Below are positions 32,966 to 44,745 of a stretch of 64,000 bases of DNA, in pieces (position 1 is the first letter of the stretch; the number at the start of each line of letters is the position of its first letter). Under the pieces are notes generated by a model that worked only from the letters and a program-made list of their open reading frames with translations, was not told where the DNA came from and made no database searches. Location: NCBI RefSeq assembly GCF_963422355.1, contig NC_085087.1:6317036-6381035 (forward strand), read 5' to 3'. This DNA is from Corticium candelabrum. Lineage: Eukaryota; Porifera; Homoscleromorpha; Homosclerophorida; Plakinidae. Position numbers and translations under genes: made by a program.

Positions 32966-35515
32966 GAGCTGTCACAGGCTAGGACAAGTTCCAAATCCGG
33001 ATCGTAGTGTGTCGGAACTCTGTCTTCCAACAGCAGGCTTACCACGATTTCGATAATTTCGACTTTGCTTACTACCCCAGCGCCATTCTCCATCTTTCTG
33101 TAGTAATCAGTGCAATGGTTGCAGTCGGCTACTTTGAGTAGTACTGCGTCATTCCTAAGAATGAGCGAAGTTGAGTGATGTTTTGAGGAAGTGGCATCTG
33201 TTTGATGGCTTGTGTTGTTTTGGGCGATTGGTGGAGGCCCCGTACTGAGACAATGTGCCCGTATTTATTCGACGGAGTTTTGCAAATGCGACACTTGTCC
33301 TGATTAACCTTGAGGCCATATTCTTGGAAGACTCTGTAGTACCGAATCCAAGATTGTGAGGTGTTTTTCAGTAGTTCGGCCGGTAATGATAATGTCACCG
33401 AGGTAACATTGTACTCTCGCTATGCCCTGTAGTATTTGGTCCATAGTACATTGCCAGATTGCTGGCGCAGAGGCGACGCCGTACGGTAACCGCTGATATT
33501 GATAAAGTCCTTTTGGCGTGTTGACGACCATATATTTCTTTGAGTCTTCTTCGAGTTCTATACGCTTGAGGTCGAGGACGCTAGATTGTCTTTCCTCACT
33601 CAAGCGCGCGAATATGTCAACGATCCGTGGCAAAGGGTAAGAGTCGATGTCTGTCTAGCTGTGGATTCACTGTCACTTTGAAATCACCACAGATACGGAA
33701 GGTATTGTTCCGTTTCATAGAAGTTACTATGGGAGCGGCCCACTCACTGTGTTGAATTCGCTTCACCAGACCGTTCCGTTTGAGGGTATCTAGTTGCTGT
33801 TCCACTAGTGGCTTCCATGCTAAAGGTACTGGTCTGGCCTTCCAGGACCGCGGTTTACTGTTCTCGTTTAAGACAATTCTAGCTTTTACTCCCTTGATCG
33901 CACCTAGTCCCGGCGAGAACACATCTGCATGCTTGTTTAGGACACTGTCCTTGCAGATTTCTTTTGGTTTCTAGATGTAGCAGTAGCCGTTGTAGTTGTA
34001 TTTCTCTAAGCCATCCACATCCAAACAGAGCCGTTCTTTTTCCTGGAATACATAATGTTGGAGGCATCTCACCTGCTTAGTAGGTCGTACCGTCTCCCCT
34101 GTATACGTTCGTAATTCAAGGGTCGTTGGCTCCAGGTTCACTAACGGGCGGAGCTGTTTGTCAAATTCGCTTTGCTTATCACTGATAAAGCTGCCCCTGT
34201 GTCAAGTTCCATTTCAGGGCTTCTCTTCAATGGTGACATCTACTGTAATGGCCTTGTTTCCCTTTAGTTGAAACAATGTGCTGAGATTCTGGTTGTGATT
34301 GTAGCTATCATCGGAGCTTTCGTCGTCTATTTTCTGCTGTCTAGTCTTCACAACGTTTACTGTGTGCGAATTCCGTTGGCTCTTGGATCTATCCTTTCTC
34401 AATAGTCTTTTGCTATCATTCGGCGTCGTTTGTTTCTTGTACGCCCTGATTACTTCGCGGCGTGCTTGTTGGATGTGGCCAATTTTCTGGCAAGCGTAAC
34501 AGGTGGCTCCCTTGAAAGGGAATTTGTTTGCTGGATGATTCCCTGCGCATCGGTAGCATCTGTGCGTCGGTCGGGAACTAACATAACGAACGGCTGTATG
34601 CTCAGCATCCGGGTGGTTTCTCACTACGCCCCCTTGTAGAGTCTCAACATCTTTAGAGATTTGTTCGATGGTAATGCACTTCTTAACAGCAGAGTCAAAA
34701 ATGATCTCAGTTAGCTTTTCTGCCAGCATTAGTCGGAGCATTCTATCATTCCGAATACCAGCTATGAAGGGGTCACGCAGCCGTTCGTTCCGCATTTCGT
34801 CTTTAAATTTGCAGTAGGAAGCTAGATGTTTCAACGCCTTGACATAGTCGGTTACTGATTCCTGGGACTGGCGCACTCTATTGTCAAATTCATACCTGCT
34901 GACAAGTGCCGATCTCTCCAGTTTGACATGAGCTTTCATCATTTAAACTATGTTCTCGTATGTCACACTTGGATCAGTGAGTTTCTCTAGGGCGATTAGG
35001 GCCTTGATTACTTGAAAGGACTCATGCAGCTGGAACGTTTGCCATAAGGATAGCCTTCTTTCGTTCTGCATTGCGAATACCAGTCCCCAAGAAAAGAATT
35101 CAACTGTTTCTAATTGTTCCTTATAATATTTCTAGTCACTGCCTTGGACGTACTGCGCCACTTTCCTGACGGGCTTGACCGTTTCCGGTTCTTGACCCCT
35201 TTCATCCCCTCCTTGCTCTGCCATTCGTACTCACTTCGGTACCGCCGATGTGTACTACTGCTAGTGGTGGAGTGGGCTGATCTCCGGTTATAAGTCTGTC
35301 TGTCGAAAAATGCAGCGTCTCACCTGAGTCGACTCTATAGCTGTCTTGTCTCTGTTGTTGGACCTGCGTAGATCAGGAAATCCTCGTCGCCAGTGTTGCG
35401 TCGCAAGCCGATCGCATTTGAAAACTCGTAGATTACCAAACAACTGTATTTCTACTATAGATCCCACTCAAAACTAGAACACACCAATACGCATGTGCAT
35501 AATTGTAATCCCGTC
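32966..35515 (-). mobile_element. Ty3/gypsy-type LTR retrotransposon remnant
   Basis: Read on the minus strand, in order: an LTR end and a primer-site-like TGGCGACGAGG (about 35390-35400), a gag region (about 34214-35224) with two in-frame stops near its start and a zinc knuckle-like CYRC...CYAC region, an aspartic protease LDTGAA signature near 34200, reverse transcriptase in two frames (33129-33922) with YLGD at the catalytic site, and the beginning of RNase H (about 32966-33093). Integrase and the 3' LTR are missing. The element is truncated where it meets ficolin-like fragment E, and its LTR side is cut by or contains the MITE at 35516. Several frame breaks show it is inactive. Confidence 0.82.
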
Positions 35516-36069
35516 TAAAGCCCGGTTCACAGTACGACGCTGGCACAGCGTCCTGCGAGCGTTCTGGACGCTGAAAGGACGCTCACGAGAGTCAGTGAAG
35601 GCGCTGGCGCTGGACCATTCACAGTATTGTTTGTGTCTGACGAGCGTCCATCGCACAAAGAACACACTGCGACAGTGGTCTAGCGCTGCAAAGTAACCAC
35701 GTGTGTACAATGTACTGACGACAGACATGGACGACGACGTTTTGCTTTCGTTGCGCTGCTGAGCCGTAGTTTCGATCAAGCGTTTCCTTTCATCCTTATG
35801 TCCTTGTACTCCTTTGACTGAACTTGCCAAACGCAGGGAAAACCACGCACACACTCAATGAAAACTTTCATCGAATCGATGATCGATACCGTGTGAACGA
35901 ATAGAATATCTCGGATACGTCCATTGACTGACTTTCGATCGGTGCGAGCGTCGTACGAGCGTCGCGGACGCTGACATGTTCACAGTGTGACGCTGACGCT
36001 CGCGTATCGTCAGTGTCCAGGACGCTCGCACGACGCTCGTGCCAGCGTCGTACTGTGAACCGGGCTTTA
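35516..36069. mobile_element. MITE with 31-bp perfect terminal inverted repeats
   Basis: Both ends read TAAAGCCCGGTTCACAGTAC inward, and the match continues perfectly for 31 bases. The 554-bp interior has no transposase and many GACGCTCG-type subrepeats in both orientations. The ends start and finish with TA, compatible with a TA or TAA target of the ISL2EU or Harbinger type, but the superfamily is not settled. Confidence 0.85.
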
Positions 36070-36356
36070 TCCACTACGTTACAACCAGGTCTAGAAGATA
36101 CTGAAAACTTTTTAATTATGTCTTTATTGTATGATTTGCAGCACGTGCATGTACAACTGTAGTGACTATAAACTTGCTCAGCGATCGCAAACGTACACGG
36201 TGCTCTGCAGGCATTGTCTTTTTATGAATTAATACAGACGGACTTTTGCAAAACCAGCAAATGCATGCAGCCCTTTACAATGTAACACATATCAAGACGA
36301 AGACAATTCATACTAGAAATATAAGTTTGTACTAGTTAACTTGTTAGTCAACAAGA

Positions 36357-36807
36357 CTAACAGCAACTAGATAAACAACCTGAGGATTTTGTTCCACGAC
36401 ACTCATTAACTACAGCTTTCAAAGCCATGGTAACCCATACTTCCGCTTGCGCTGACTTTTTCTTTCCAGCCTTACAGTACGTAGCAAAGTGTTCGCAGTT
36501 ATTGCTTAAAGTGCTGTATTTTCCCCAACTTGCTTTATTCTCATACAATTTTTTAGCTTTGGCAATAATCTTCTCTGCAGTGCGTCCTCCCTCCGGATAG
36601 TCAAGAACAAAGAGAACAGTTCGGTTTGCATAGAAATCGAAGAATTGATCGCAAACTATCGCAGCTTGGTCTTTTCCATCTCCCGTCACATGGTAAACAA
36701 AATGTTTGGTACAGCCTTTGTCGTCAATGAAACAGTTGTAAATACCGTGATGCCAAAGCCCCGTTTCTCCGATGTTAACTGCCAAATGGTCGCCATCACA
36801 GAGATTA
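36357..36807 (-). CDS. LRAT-domain (NlpC/P60-like) protein 1, main exon
   Basis: The exon runs from acceptor AG at 36808-36809 to a TAA-type stop at 36357. It encodes about 149 residues beginning LCDGDHLAVN. Visible LRAT features are GDH near the start, WHHGIY with the catalytic His, a second His in the FVYHV strand, and NNCEHFATYCK with the catalytic Cys. LRAT/PLAAT enzymes form an acyl-Cys intermediate and transfer or hydrolyse fatty acyl groups on lipids. Substrate is unknown here. The C terminus ends in two Cys residues and may be lipid-modified. The exon needs two bases from an upstream exon, as in its paralogues at 49904, 57022 and 62246, but I could not identify it. An internal ATG at 36783 could serve as a start but would remove the GDH motif. 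Confidence 0.72.
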
Positions 36808-36809
36808 CT

Positions 36810-39306
36810 GAAACAATTTGCACATCATTTTCAGAGTCGAACGAGTACTGTATACAATACAATTAAGAATTGTGCCGATTAAATCCCTATTTATGCAGGT
36901 AAGCAAGGTTTCTAGCTCTAATATGTTGTTAATTAACCCAATAAGTTATTAATTAATGGTACTATATTTACTAAGTCTACTTAATTAACGACCTGATGGA
37001 GTTTTTTGTGACACAGTTTCTGTGTAAGATAAACAGTATGACACATCTCCCATCAATGAAGTCAGAGAATCCGCCAGAAGAAACAAACAACGTATTCAAT
37101 TTGCTAGACTCGCATAAAACTTGTGATGGCCAAGTTTGAAGCCGCACTAGACAAGTGTATTCGATTAGGCAAAGACGAGAAAGAACGGAAAGCCAACGCA
37201 GAAGATTTGGACGGGAATGCTGAAAATGTTGTGCATACATACAATGTCTTTGGTCAAGCATGCAGTGGTGCTAGACAGTGTTACATAGTGTTAATTAAAT
37301 TAGACCTCAGCAGCTGCATGACCTTCCCAATATAAATTTTTAGAGGCCTGTCGACGCCGTTGGCAACTTGCTAGATGTTTGAGTCTGTAAAAACCAAGAT
37401 ATGCGATCCATTGTAGCTGCAATTAGCAAGCAGCTGCATGCAGCCAGACGCTAGAGACCGCTTATACGTTCTATTTACATCTTGTATCTGGACGTAGGCG
37501 GTTAGGTAGCGTGGATCAATGCATGTTCTAGAGTCTAGATCTGTTTCGAGAAACGTTGAACATGTAAGGTTGAACGTAAAGGTCAAATGTAATCAAGACA
37601 AGGTTAGAGATCAACATATGCAAACGTCATGCAGTTTCCACGCGAGCAATTAGTTGAAAGGCGCCGCTAATGGCAAGTTCTAATTTAATACAGTCATCTG
37701 AATAGTCGGTGAGAAAAGACCTTTTTGCCGTCTACTTCTCTTGCTGCCGCTTTAGCACGGTAAAAACTAAATTCATTAATTGTACTAAATAGTATGTAGT
37801 ACAGAGCTAAAACTATTTTAGACCGTTTACTATCAGACTCATCGGTAACTCCTCCTCTCTAATCCTTATCATAAATCTAGAATTCCCATGGTTTGTCTGT
37901 GTTTCAAACTCTGCTTATAAATTTTAGTGAACCCGTTTACGACGGAAAAGCATACAGTCTTGCCTAGTCCTTACACTATAATCTTTGTAGTCACACAAAG
38001 ATTCTCGAGCACTACACGTCGCTACTGCTAGAGTAATACGAGACCTTTTCTCGTGTAATCTTTTGCGGTATTCAGTTATTGTCAGAACTCTTCATTGTAG
38101 TACGTAGCTAGAGTACCAAATGCAACAAAAGACGAAAGCGTATGTATACGCTTTCGGTCTCGTATTTACAGCAGGATGCAGTTTCAGATTGTCCTAGCTG
38201 CAATGTCGGCGAAAACATGGTCTAACTAGGAAGAATTATTTGTGGTAACACATTGTTAGTCCAGCTCTCAGCAGTAGTGCAAAATCGTCTTGTATAGTGC
38301 CAGCTTCGTGTCAAAGAAGGGGCGGAACCCTTTTTAATTAATGTGCACTACGAAGAAACCGAGCTTCCCTCGTTATCGTGAAGGAGAAATTCTACCTAGG
38401 AGAAATCAAGAAAAGTGTTTGTTTGTAAAACTTTTTATGTCCTCTAGATACTGTTTAGAATCGTTGTTCGACTATGAGGGCGGTTATGCACGCTTGCAAA
38501 TTGCAAACGATGTAGCGTTCCAGTTTTAATCCAATTCTGACTAATTTTATAGGCTTGGCCATCACTACGTGTTATCTGCCAACTCTTGACTACGTGGCTT
38601 TTCTAGCTAATTGTCTCGCTGTAGACCGTAGTACCTACAGTTGGCAGAATGCCTGACTTGCAATTGCTCTTAATTAATAATATTAATACCTCCAATCTCT
38701 TTCTCTCCTGAGCTTTACTTCTCCGATAACGGGAGGACCAGTTTCTGAAACAACGTTGTCGGACATGAAGATCAGGTGAGAAGTAGCAGTCCCTCTTAAG
38801 TTAGATTTGTTGTGCGCATGCGCAGAAACATTACATTTGTGTGTCCTGTCAGCTAGCCCCATGCAATCCATCCATTCAGCACTCTTCCAGGAAGTGAGTC
38901 TCAAATATGGGATATATATGTATATATTTGTCGTAAATTAAGCCAAAATTTTCTGACAATAGGCAGTCGCGGACCTATTTGAGGCAAAGGATGTAGCTCT
39001 GCCTGTCAGCTAGATAGGATAAGTTGGGGTATTTGGTGATGGGGAAAATGCTCCAAGTATCCAATAGCAGTCACTGTTTGCGACTGAGAGCCGCCGTAGA
39101 GCTACAAGCTATATATATATATGGAGATTCGTCTTCTCCATATCTGCATGGTGCTCGATCTGCGGCACGGCAGTAAAGCACAGCTTTGCAAGCATAAAGG
39201 TAGCGATTAGCATTCAAGTATCAGCTTCTGGTCAACTTACTAGCTGCCCTATATACTTGTTGCCTACATATCTATAGGCATGCTGCCTTGTAGCTAGGAA
39301 AAGAAG
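36810..39306. other. Intergenic region upstream of block C
   Basis: No gene is supported in 2.5 kb. It should contain the first exon and promoter of LRAT gene 1, not located. Small hairpins occur: CGAAAGCGTA with its complement at 38133-38156, and an ATATGGAGA palindrome near 39118-39142. Confidence 0.55.
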
Positions 39307-39410
39307 GTGCAACTAGTTCAACGCATGCCATTCTCACTTTAAATCAGATCCTTGCACAGGCTTTTGTGGTGTATTATATTTTCTACCGTGTGTGCATGTG
39401 TGTGCAAGTG

Positions 39411-39470
<60 letters not shown>

Positions 39471-39695
39471 ATGTTTGTTTGTGTGTGAGGCTCAAGATGT
39501 CTATCTCCCCCTGGTGCATGAGCTCTGGTAACACGTTTTCGATTTTGCAACATATGTGACGGAATCTTGGCAGGCTGCTGTCGATATATAGTGAGGAGTA
39601 GTTCCAGATTTAATAGCAGTTTTGGTCTTGCAAACCAAAATTTGGTTAATTTCTTTGCACAAGAGAATGGCAATTTTCTTGCACACTAAACCAAT

Positions 39696-39779
<84 letters not shown>

Positions 39780-42700
39780 ATTTTGGATGTAGACTTAGAT
39801 TCATTTAAACAGACAATTTAGTTTTTACAGTCATTGCATGGTCAATGTTGAACATGCAATAGTGCTAATTTTTCCATGCAGGAATCTTTTAAGAACGGAG
39901 ACCACAGTTTTATATTGCAGTTGATGGCTTATATAAGCTTTACTGCAGGTCTAGAAATGTTATACATGTACCACGGAACATATCGATACAAGGCTGCACG
40001 ACTTTCATAGTGCAAGTCTTAGACAGACAATGTTAATTAAGTGGAAGGTTTACAGCGATTCATGCATTTAGCACCATTTGAAGTCAAAATTGTGTACTTA
40101 CAAAGCTTCAATTTCTAGTCAACTGACTTGACCAACCCTTAGTCTCGCGTAGCCAGATCCCTTTCCGCTAATGTAATACAGTATCAAACTTTATGGTTAA
40201 TTGATATCGATGGTAAAATGAGATACACTCTGCTGAAGCACGTACGTACGACCTAGCATCACTCAATAATTTAGTACTAATACACTCACCATCTTTGCTG
40301 ACGTCAACTGGTTCATGAAAACCAGGATTGTCATTCAGCAACACTAAACTAGCCTTGGAGTCCCGCACAAAACAATAGCGTTACCTAAACTGTACGGTAT
40401 TGACCTCTAGAGAAACGTTTTTCAGCGGTACCATCGTGTGTGAATAATGGTATGGCAATCTCACAGCGGTAGCTATTCTAACTAAACTGTTCAATAAATG
40501 ATTCTACGTACTCAAAGTTTCCATACAGTTGGTATCTTATCCGGGAGGTTAGATAGCGCTAACGTTGTGTGTTGTTCGACCGAAAATATGTAAAAACCCT
40601 GCTGCTGTACAATGACTGCATGAGGCTAGGAGACTGAAGGTAAGTTAGAAAACGCGTTCTGTGAGTAATGTCGAGAGGCATTGGTATTCTTGTTGCTCGT
40701 TTGTTTTGAACATTGAAAACATGCAGAATGACAGCATGATAGGACCTGTGTGCACGTGATGTAGAGTTGTGTAGTATTGCCAAGGCCGGATTCATGACAA
40801 AAATTAAGTGCTGATCAAAGTGCATAATCTTAATTAATTAATTTGGCTATTCTTTGTTGCTGCAAGAAAGTGTCACATGCACAGATCTCTAAAATTTACT
40901 AAGAGATTGTATACCTTGTCATTTCATATTCATTGGTGTTTATCTGTCGTTTCATCTGCCTACCTGGTCGTCTGTTTTTTGTTGTTGTTTTCATTACTTT
41001 TTCCGTCTGTTTGTCTGTCTATAAGTTGTCTGTTGGTTTGTATGATTGATGCTCTGCTTGTCTGTGAGTCAGGATTAGCTGTGCTTGCCTACCTGCATGA
41101 CTGCTTTAGTGTTTGTCTAGAGTCTCCATTGAATGGTGTTAATTGCAGTAATAATGTATTCTTAGAATAGTGAAGTACTTCTAGGGGTAACAATTAAGAT
41201 CTTGCAAAGTTGATGGCCAGGCTGCATGGGCCCTAGCTGTACCGACATATGTACATAGTTTGTCAATCTTGTTCAAATGAATATGTAAACACTGTAACCG
41301 CCTATAGCTAGTCAACATCAGTTGGTTAGATTTATGTTGTAATGTAATCAAGCATATAGTGTATAGACTACATGACCTACTACAACGTACAATTTGGTAG
41401 ATATCTTGCATGGAAACCCATTGTACAATTGTAGCATGTAATTGCTAGCGTGCAGTTACGTAGCTAGTGCAGCGTCTCATCGTGCCATAATATAGGCAAT
41501 TGCTCTCGTATTTACTTGTCCATTGTAGTTTCCAGCACTGTTTCTGATGTTTTTGTAGACGTACTCTGTTCCAAAACCAAGAAAAGAATCTGGTGAATTA
41601 CAATTGTTTACATTGCTAGCAAGGAATCCCAAACGTGCTCTAGCGCGACTTGAGATGTGGGGTGTATGATAGTGACTGCTTCTTGTGTTGAATCCTTCCT
41701 GTATTCAAAAACAGAAGTCTCAAAGCATTTGACAATACTATAGTATAACCAAAACGGACGGTGGCGCCTTATGCTAGTTTTGTTATACGTATATTTAATG
41801 TTGATGTCTTTTTACTAACACCCCGGTTGTAGAAGCACAAACTGACATACAAGGGCGCGGCACAAATTTTCCAAAGAAAGATATTAATCATACACGTGAT
41901 CCAGCAAAGCAAAACAGAAAACTAAAACATTAATAGGAACACTGCTAGCACCTCCAGGTAAAACTCGGATAGTTTCAAAGTATAGATATAGTCACTCATT
42001 CTCTCTTCCTTTGATGAAACAGTGCTGCGCTGTTACTTAGTCAATTTTGTCAGTCTTGTACGTCTTTGTGAATATATACAAGCATTATAATGTGCAAGGT
42101 TGAATCGCGGTTGGTACATGGCCGGTTTCAGGCATAGTATACTATTTACAGTCTCAGCATACTATTTTTTGTTTGTTTCTAGTTAAGGTTATAGGGTTAG
42201 TGTTACGGTTATATAATACTATAGGATCATTAACTACTACAGCGAACATGCAGTCCAGATCATGCAGTCAATGGAGCAAATCGTTAAATTAAATTGCTGC
42301 TATTGGAACGTACAAAATATTGTGTTGTGTGGATTTGAATATGTTTGATGTTTCTGATGTGATGTACATGCTATAGCTGACCCTAATTAATAGAAATGCT
42401 CACCCTATTGCAGTATTGTTGCAGAGATGACGCTGGCAGTAAAGGTCTCCACTTATTCTCACCAATACTCGTGCTTCTGTACTTTTCATCTGCAATGAGG
42501 CTGTAGAGAGATAATGCGCTGTAGCTGAGGGTGATCCATCTGATTGTTCCATTCACTTTCATTCCCAAACGAAGTTCAGTAAATGGTAGTGTCCAATACG
42601 AAGCAAGTCTTGCCTCTTTGTCATCCAAATCCAAATTAGTTGGTTGGAATGTTTCTTTGTTTGACCACAGTTGCTTCTATAGATGAAGGTTTGTTGATTT

Positions 42701-44135
42701 CCATCTATTTTCATGATTAGAGTACAGCCTTCATTAGCATCACAGAATGCCTGTTGTAGACAAATCTCATTGTAAATGATAGATAGAAATAAATTTTTAT
42801 TGAAATAGTTAGATAGTTCTAACCTGATAAGGTAGATCATTGTAAGATGGTTTAATCCAATGTTTCCCATTTTTGGCAGAAGACTTGTAATAGAGTGCTA
42901 TTTCCCTACACGATGTTGCAGGTAACAAAGACGAGTTGCCGGGTGTTAGTAACAACTGGGTCACCCAGCTGTTACCGTCACAATACTCTACCTCCTTTAC
43001 TTGCTGATTATATCTCATCATACCTGATCAACACATTTACTGAATATAATTAATTGTTTATTCGTAATGCATTCTGATGTGCTTACCCTTTCTGTCAGTA
43101 GAGCACACGTGTAAACGGAAAACGCCTTGTGGCCCCCTCGGTCCGGTCGGACCCTTAACTCCGGTCTCGCCTGGGACGTCTTTTGGGCCAACTTTTCCGG
43201 TTGCCCCTGAAGTCGGTACCATTGCAATTTAATAAATAAATTAATAAATTACGCAAATATCTTTTTCTCCTCTTTGTCCTCCTGGACCAGGACTTCCACG
43301 ATCGCCACGATAACCAGGAGTGCCAGCAGCTCCAGCAGCTCCAGGAACACCTGCTACGGTTATTGTATACAGTACACGTTTATTGCGTTTATCAATGTAA
43401 TTTGTTACAAATATGTGTACAACGTGTTTCTACCTGAACAGCAACTGTTTTTGCAGCCTTTGCTTTCCTAAGGGAAACAAAGAAATTGTTGACTTCAAAT
43501 TATCACGCGGAGACGAGAAGGTAAAGCATTGCAATAACTAACGTATGTGTAATTACCGTCTCTTCCGCGTCTGATGTTGCTACAACGGTCACTGTCAACA
43601 ACAAGAGCACAACGAGTCTGAATCCCTGCATGGTACCGTACAGTACGTCGTGGGAGAGAAACCGATGATAGCTAGAGTACGTCTCAGCAAACTTGAACGG
43701 TAGAACTGACTGCTGATGGTTTAGTTTTCGTCTTTATAGTTTAGAAGCGACGAAAGACGACGTGGCTATTACGTAACTCTCTTCCTTGTCGATACTAATT
43801 AACAAAGGCACGGCAGTTGACGACACGGTCATACCACAGACGTTTGTCGCTTTCACGTAGAGACCGCAGTCTAGAATAACAAATACAACACCGATTATGG
43901 TCGTTTTTTCCGGACCATCTGAGCGACCGCCGGCAGCTGCGTAGTTACGGAGGGGCCCAGAGGGACTGCAGACTCCTCCAAAATTTTAGGGCGTGACCCA
44001 TCATGATCTGCCCATAACCTGCTTGCAACTACAGTAGAGACTGATTAGGTAAAGAAACACTAAAGTGCTAAACCCTCGGCTGTTAGCTAGCCTAGGCAAC
44101 ACGGAGCAAATACTTCACACGCAAGAAACGACACG
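39307..44135. repeat. Duplicated block C
   Basis: Sequence from GTGCAACTAGTTC onward repeats window position 1 onward. Over about 3 kb only a handful of substitutions are seen besides GT-run lengths. From about 42480 to 43900 differences from A increase, and several of them match block B instead. Homology ends near 44135, where the Ig-gene segment begins. Confidence 0.93.
41477..43631 (-). pseudogene. Ficolin-like gene copy C, disrupted
   Basis: The seven-exon layout of copies A and B is retained, from the signal-peptide ATG at 43629-43631 to TGA at 41477-41479. Four lesions are visible. The donor of exon 3 reads AT instead of GT (near 43259-43260). A collagen Gly codon in exon 4 is Asp (GAC, near 43180). 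The Trp of the EGWT motif in exon 6 is Cys (near 42726). One T is missing from the run at about 42671, shifting the rest of exon 6. Exons 1, 2, 5 and 7 remain open. Loss of function is likely but would rest on a few bases if the assembly is noisy. Confidence 0.82.
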
Positions 44136-44139
44136 CGCG

Positions 44140-44745
44140 ACTAGACTTCTAATACTAAATCAAGGACACACCAAAAACTATGATGCACGGGTACATACCA
44201 GTACATACACTCATTTCTACCGACATCCGGGCATCACGTCCGTTAAGGTCATCGATCTCATCATCGTCTTCGACTCACCCACATGCTTCTCCATCGACTC
44301 TCAACTTGTCTCGCATTGCTCGCCCTAGCAGGTAAAAATCCACGAAAGTACAGTACGACTCTCGCTTCTCTACACATGCACGTCCTCTCTGGGTGCTGTT
44401 GTATGAGGAGACCGCAGTGGACGGCGGATGGACCGTCTACCCAATCAGCTTCGTCATAGTCGAGAACACAACGATCGCACTGCGCTGCGAGCGCAACGAC
44501 GTGTTCGTGCCCACTTATGGCATGAAGGGCTTCCACGAGACGAATTTTGCAGTCGCCATCGACAAATTCGAGGACGATCCGCAGGTGGAGGTCGAAACGG
44601 CGACGGATATTTTGAAGATTGGAAAATTTGGAAGGAAGTATGAAGGCGAATGGAATTGTTTTACGATGGGGAGAGATGATCAGGGACGACAGGTATCACT
44701 GAGTGAGCCCACTCGCTTGTTGGAGCTTGCTGGTGAGTGATTTGG
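44140..44745 (+). pseudogene. Copy 1 of the signal-peptide and first Ig exons, broken
   Basis: This matches 51790-52434, about 96-98% by eye. The signal-peptide exon (ATG at 44284, MLLHRLSTCLALLALA) and its donor are kept. About 55 bases containing the intron acceptor and the first codons of the Ig exon are missing near 44390. The Ig exon itself stays open to its donor at 44731, with Tyr where copy 2 has a stop. A Merlin-type transposon follows directly. Confidence 0.75.

Noticed and set aside
38341-38529. Short plus-strand frame of 62 residues
   Set aside because: No homology recognised, no splice context, no conserved copy elsewhere in the window.
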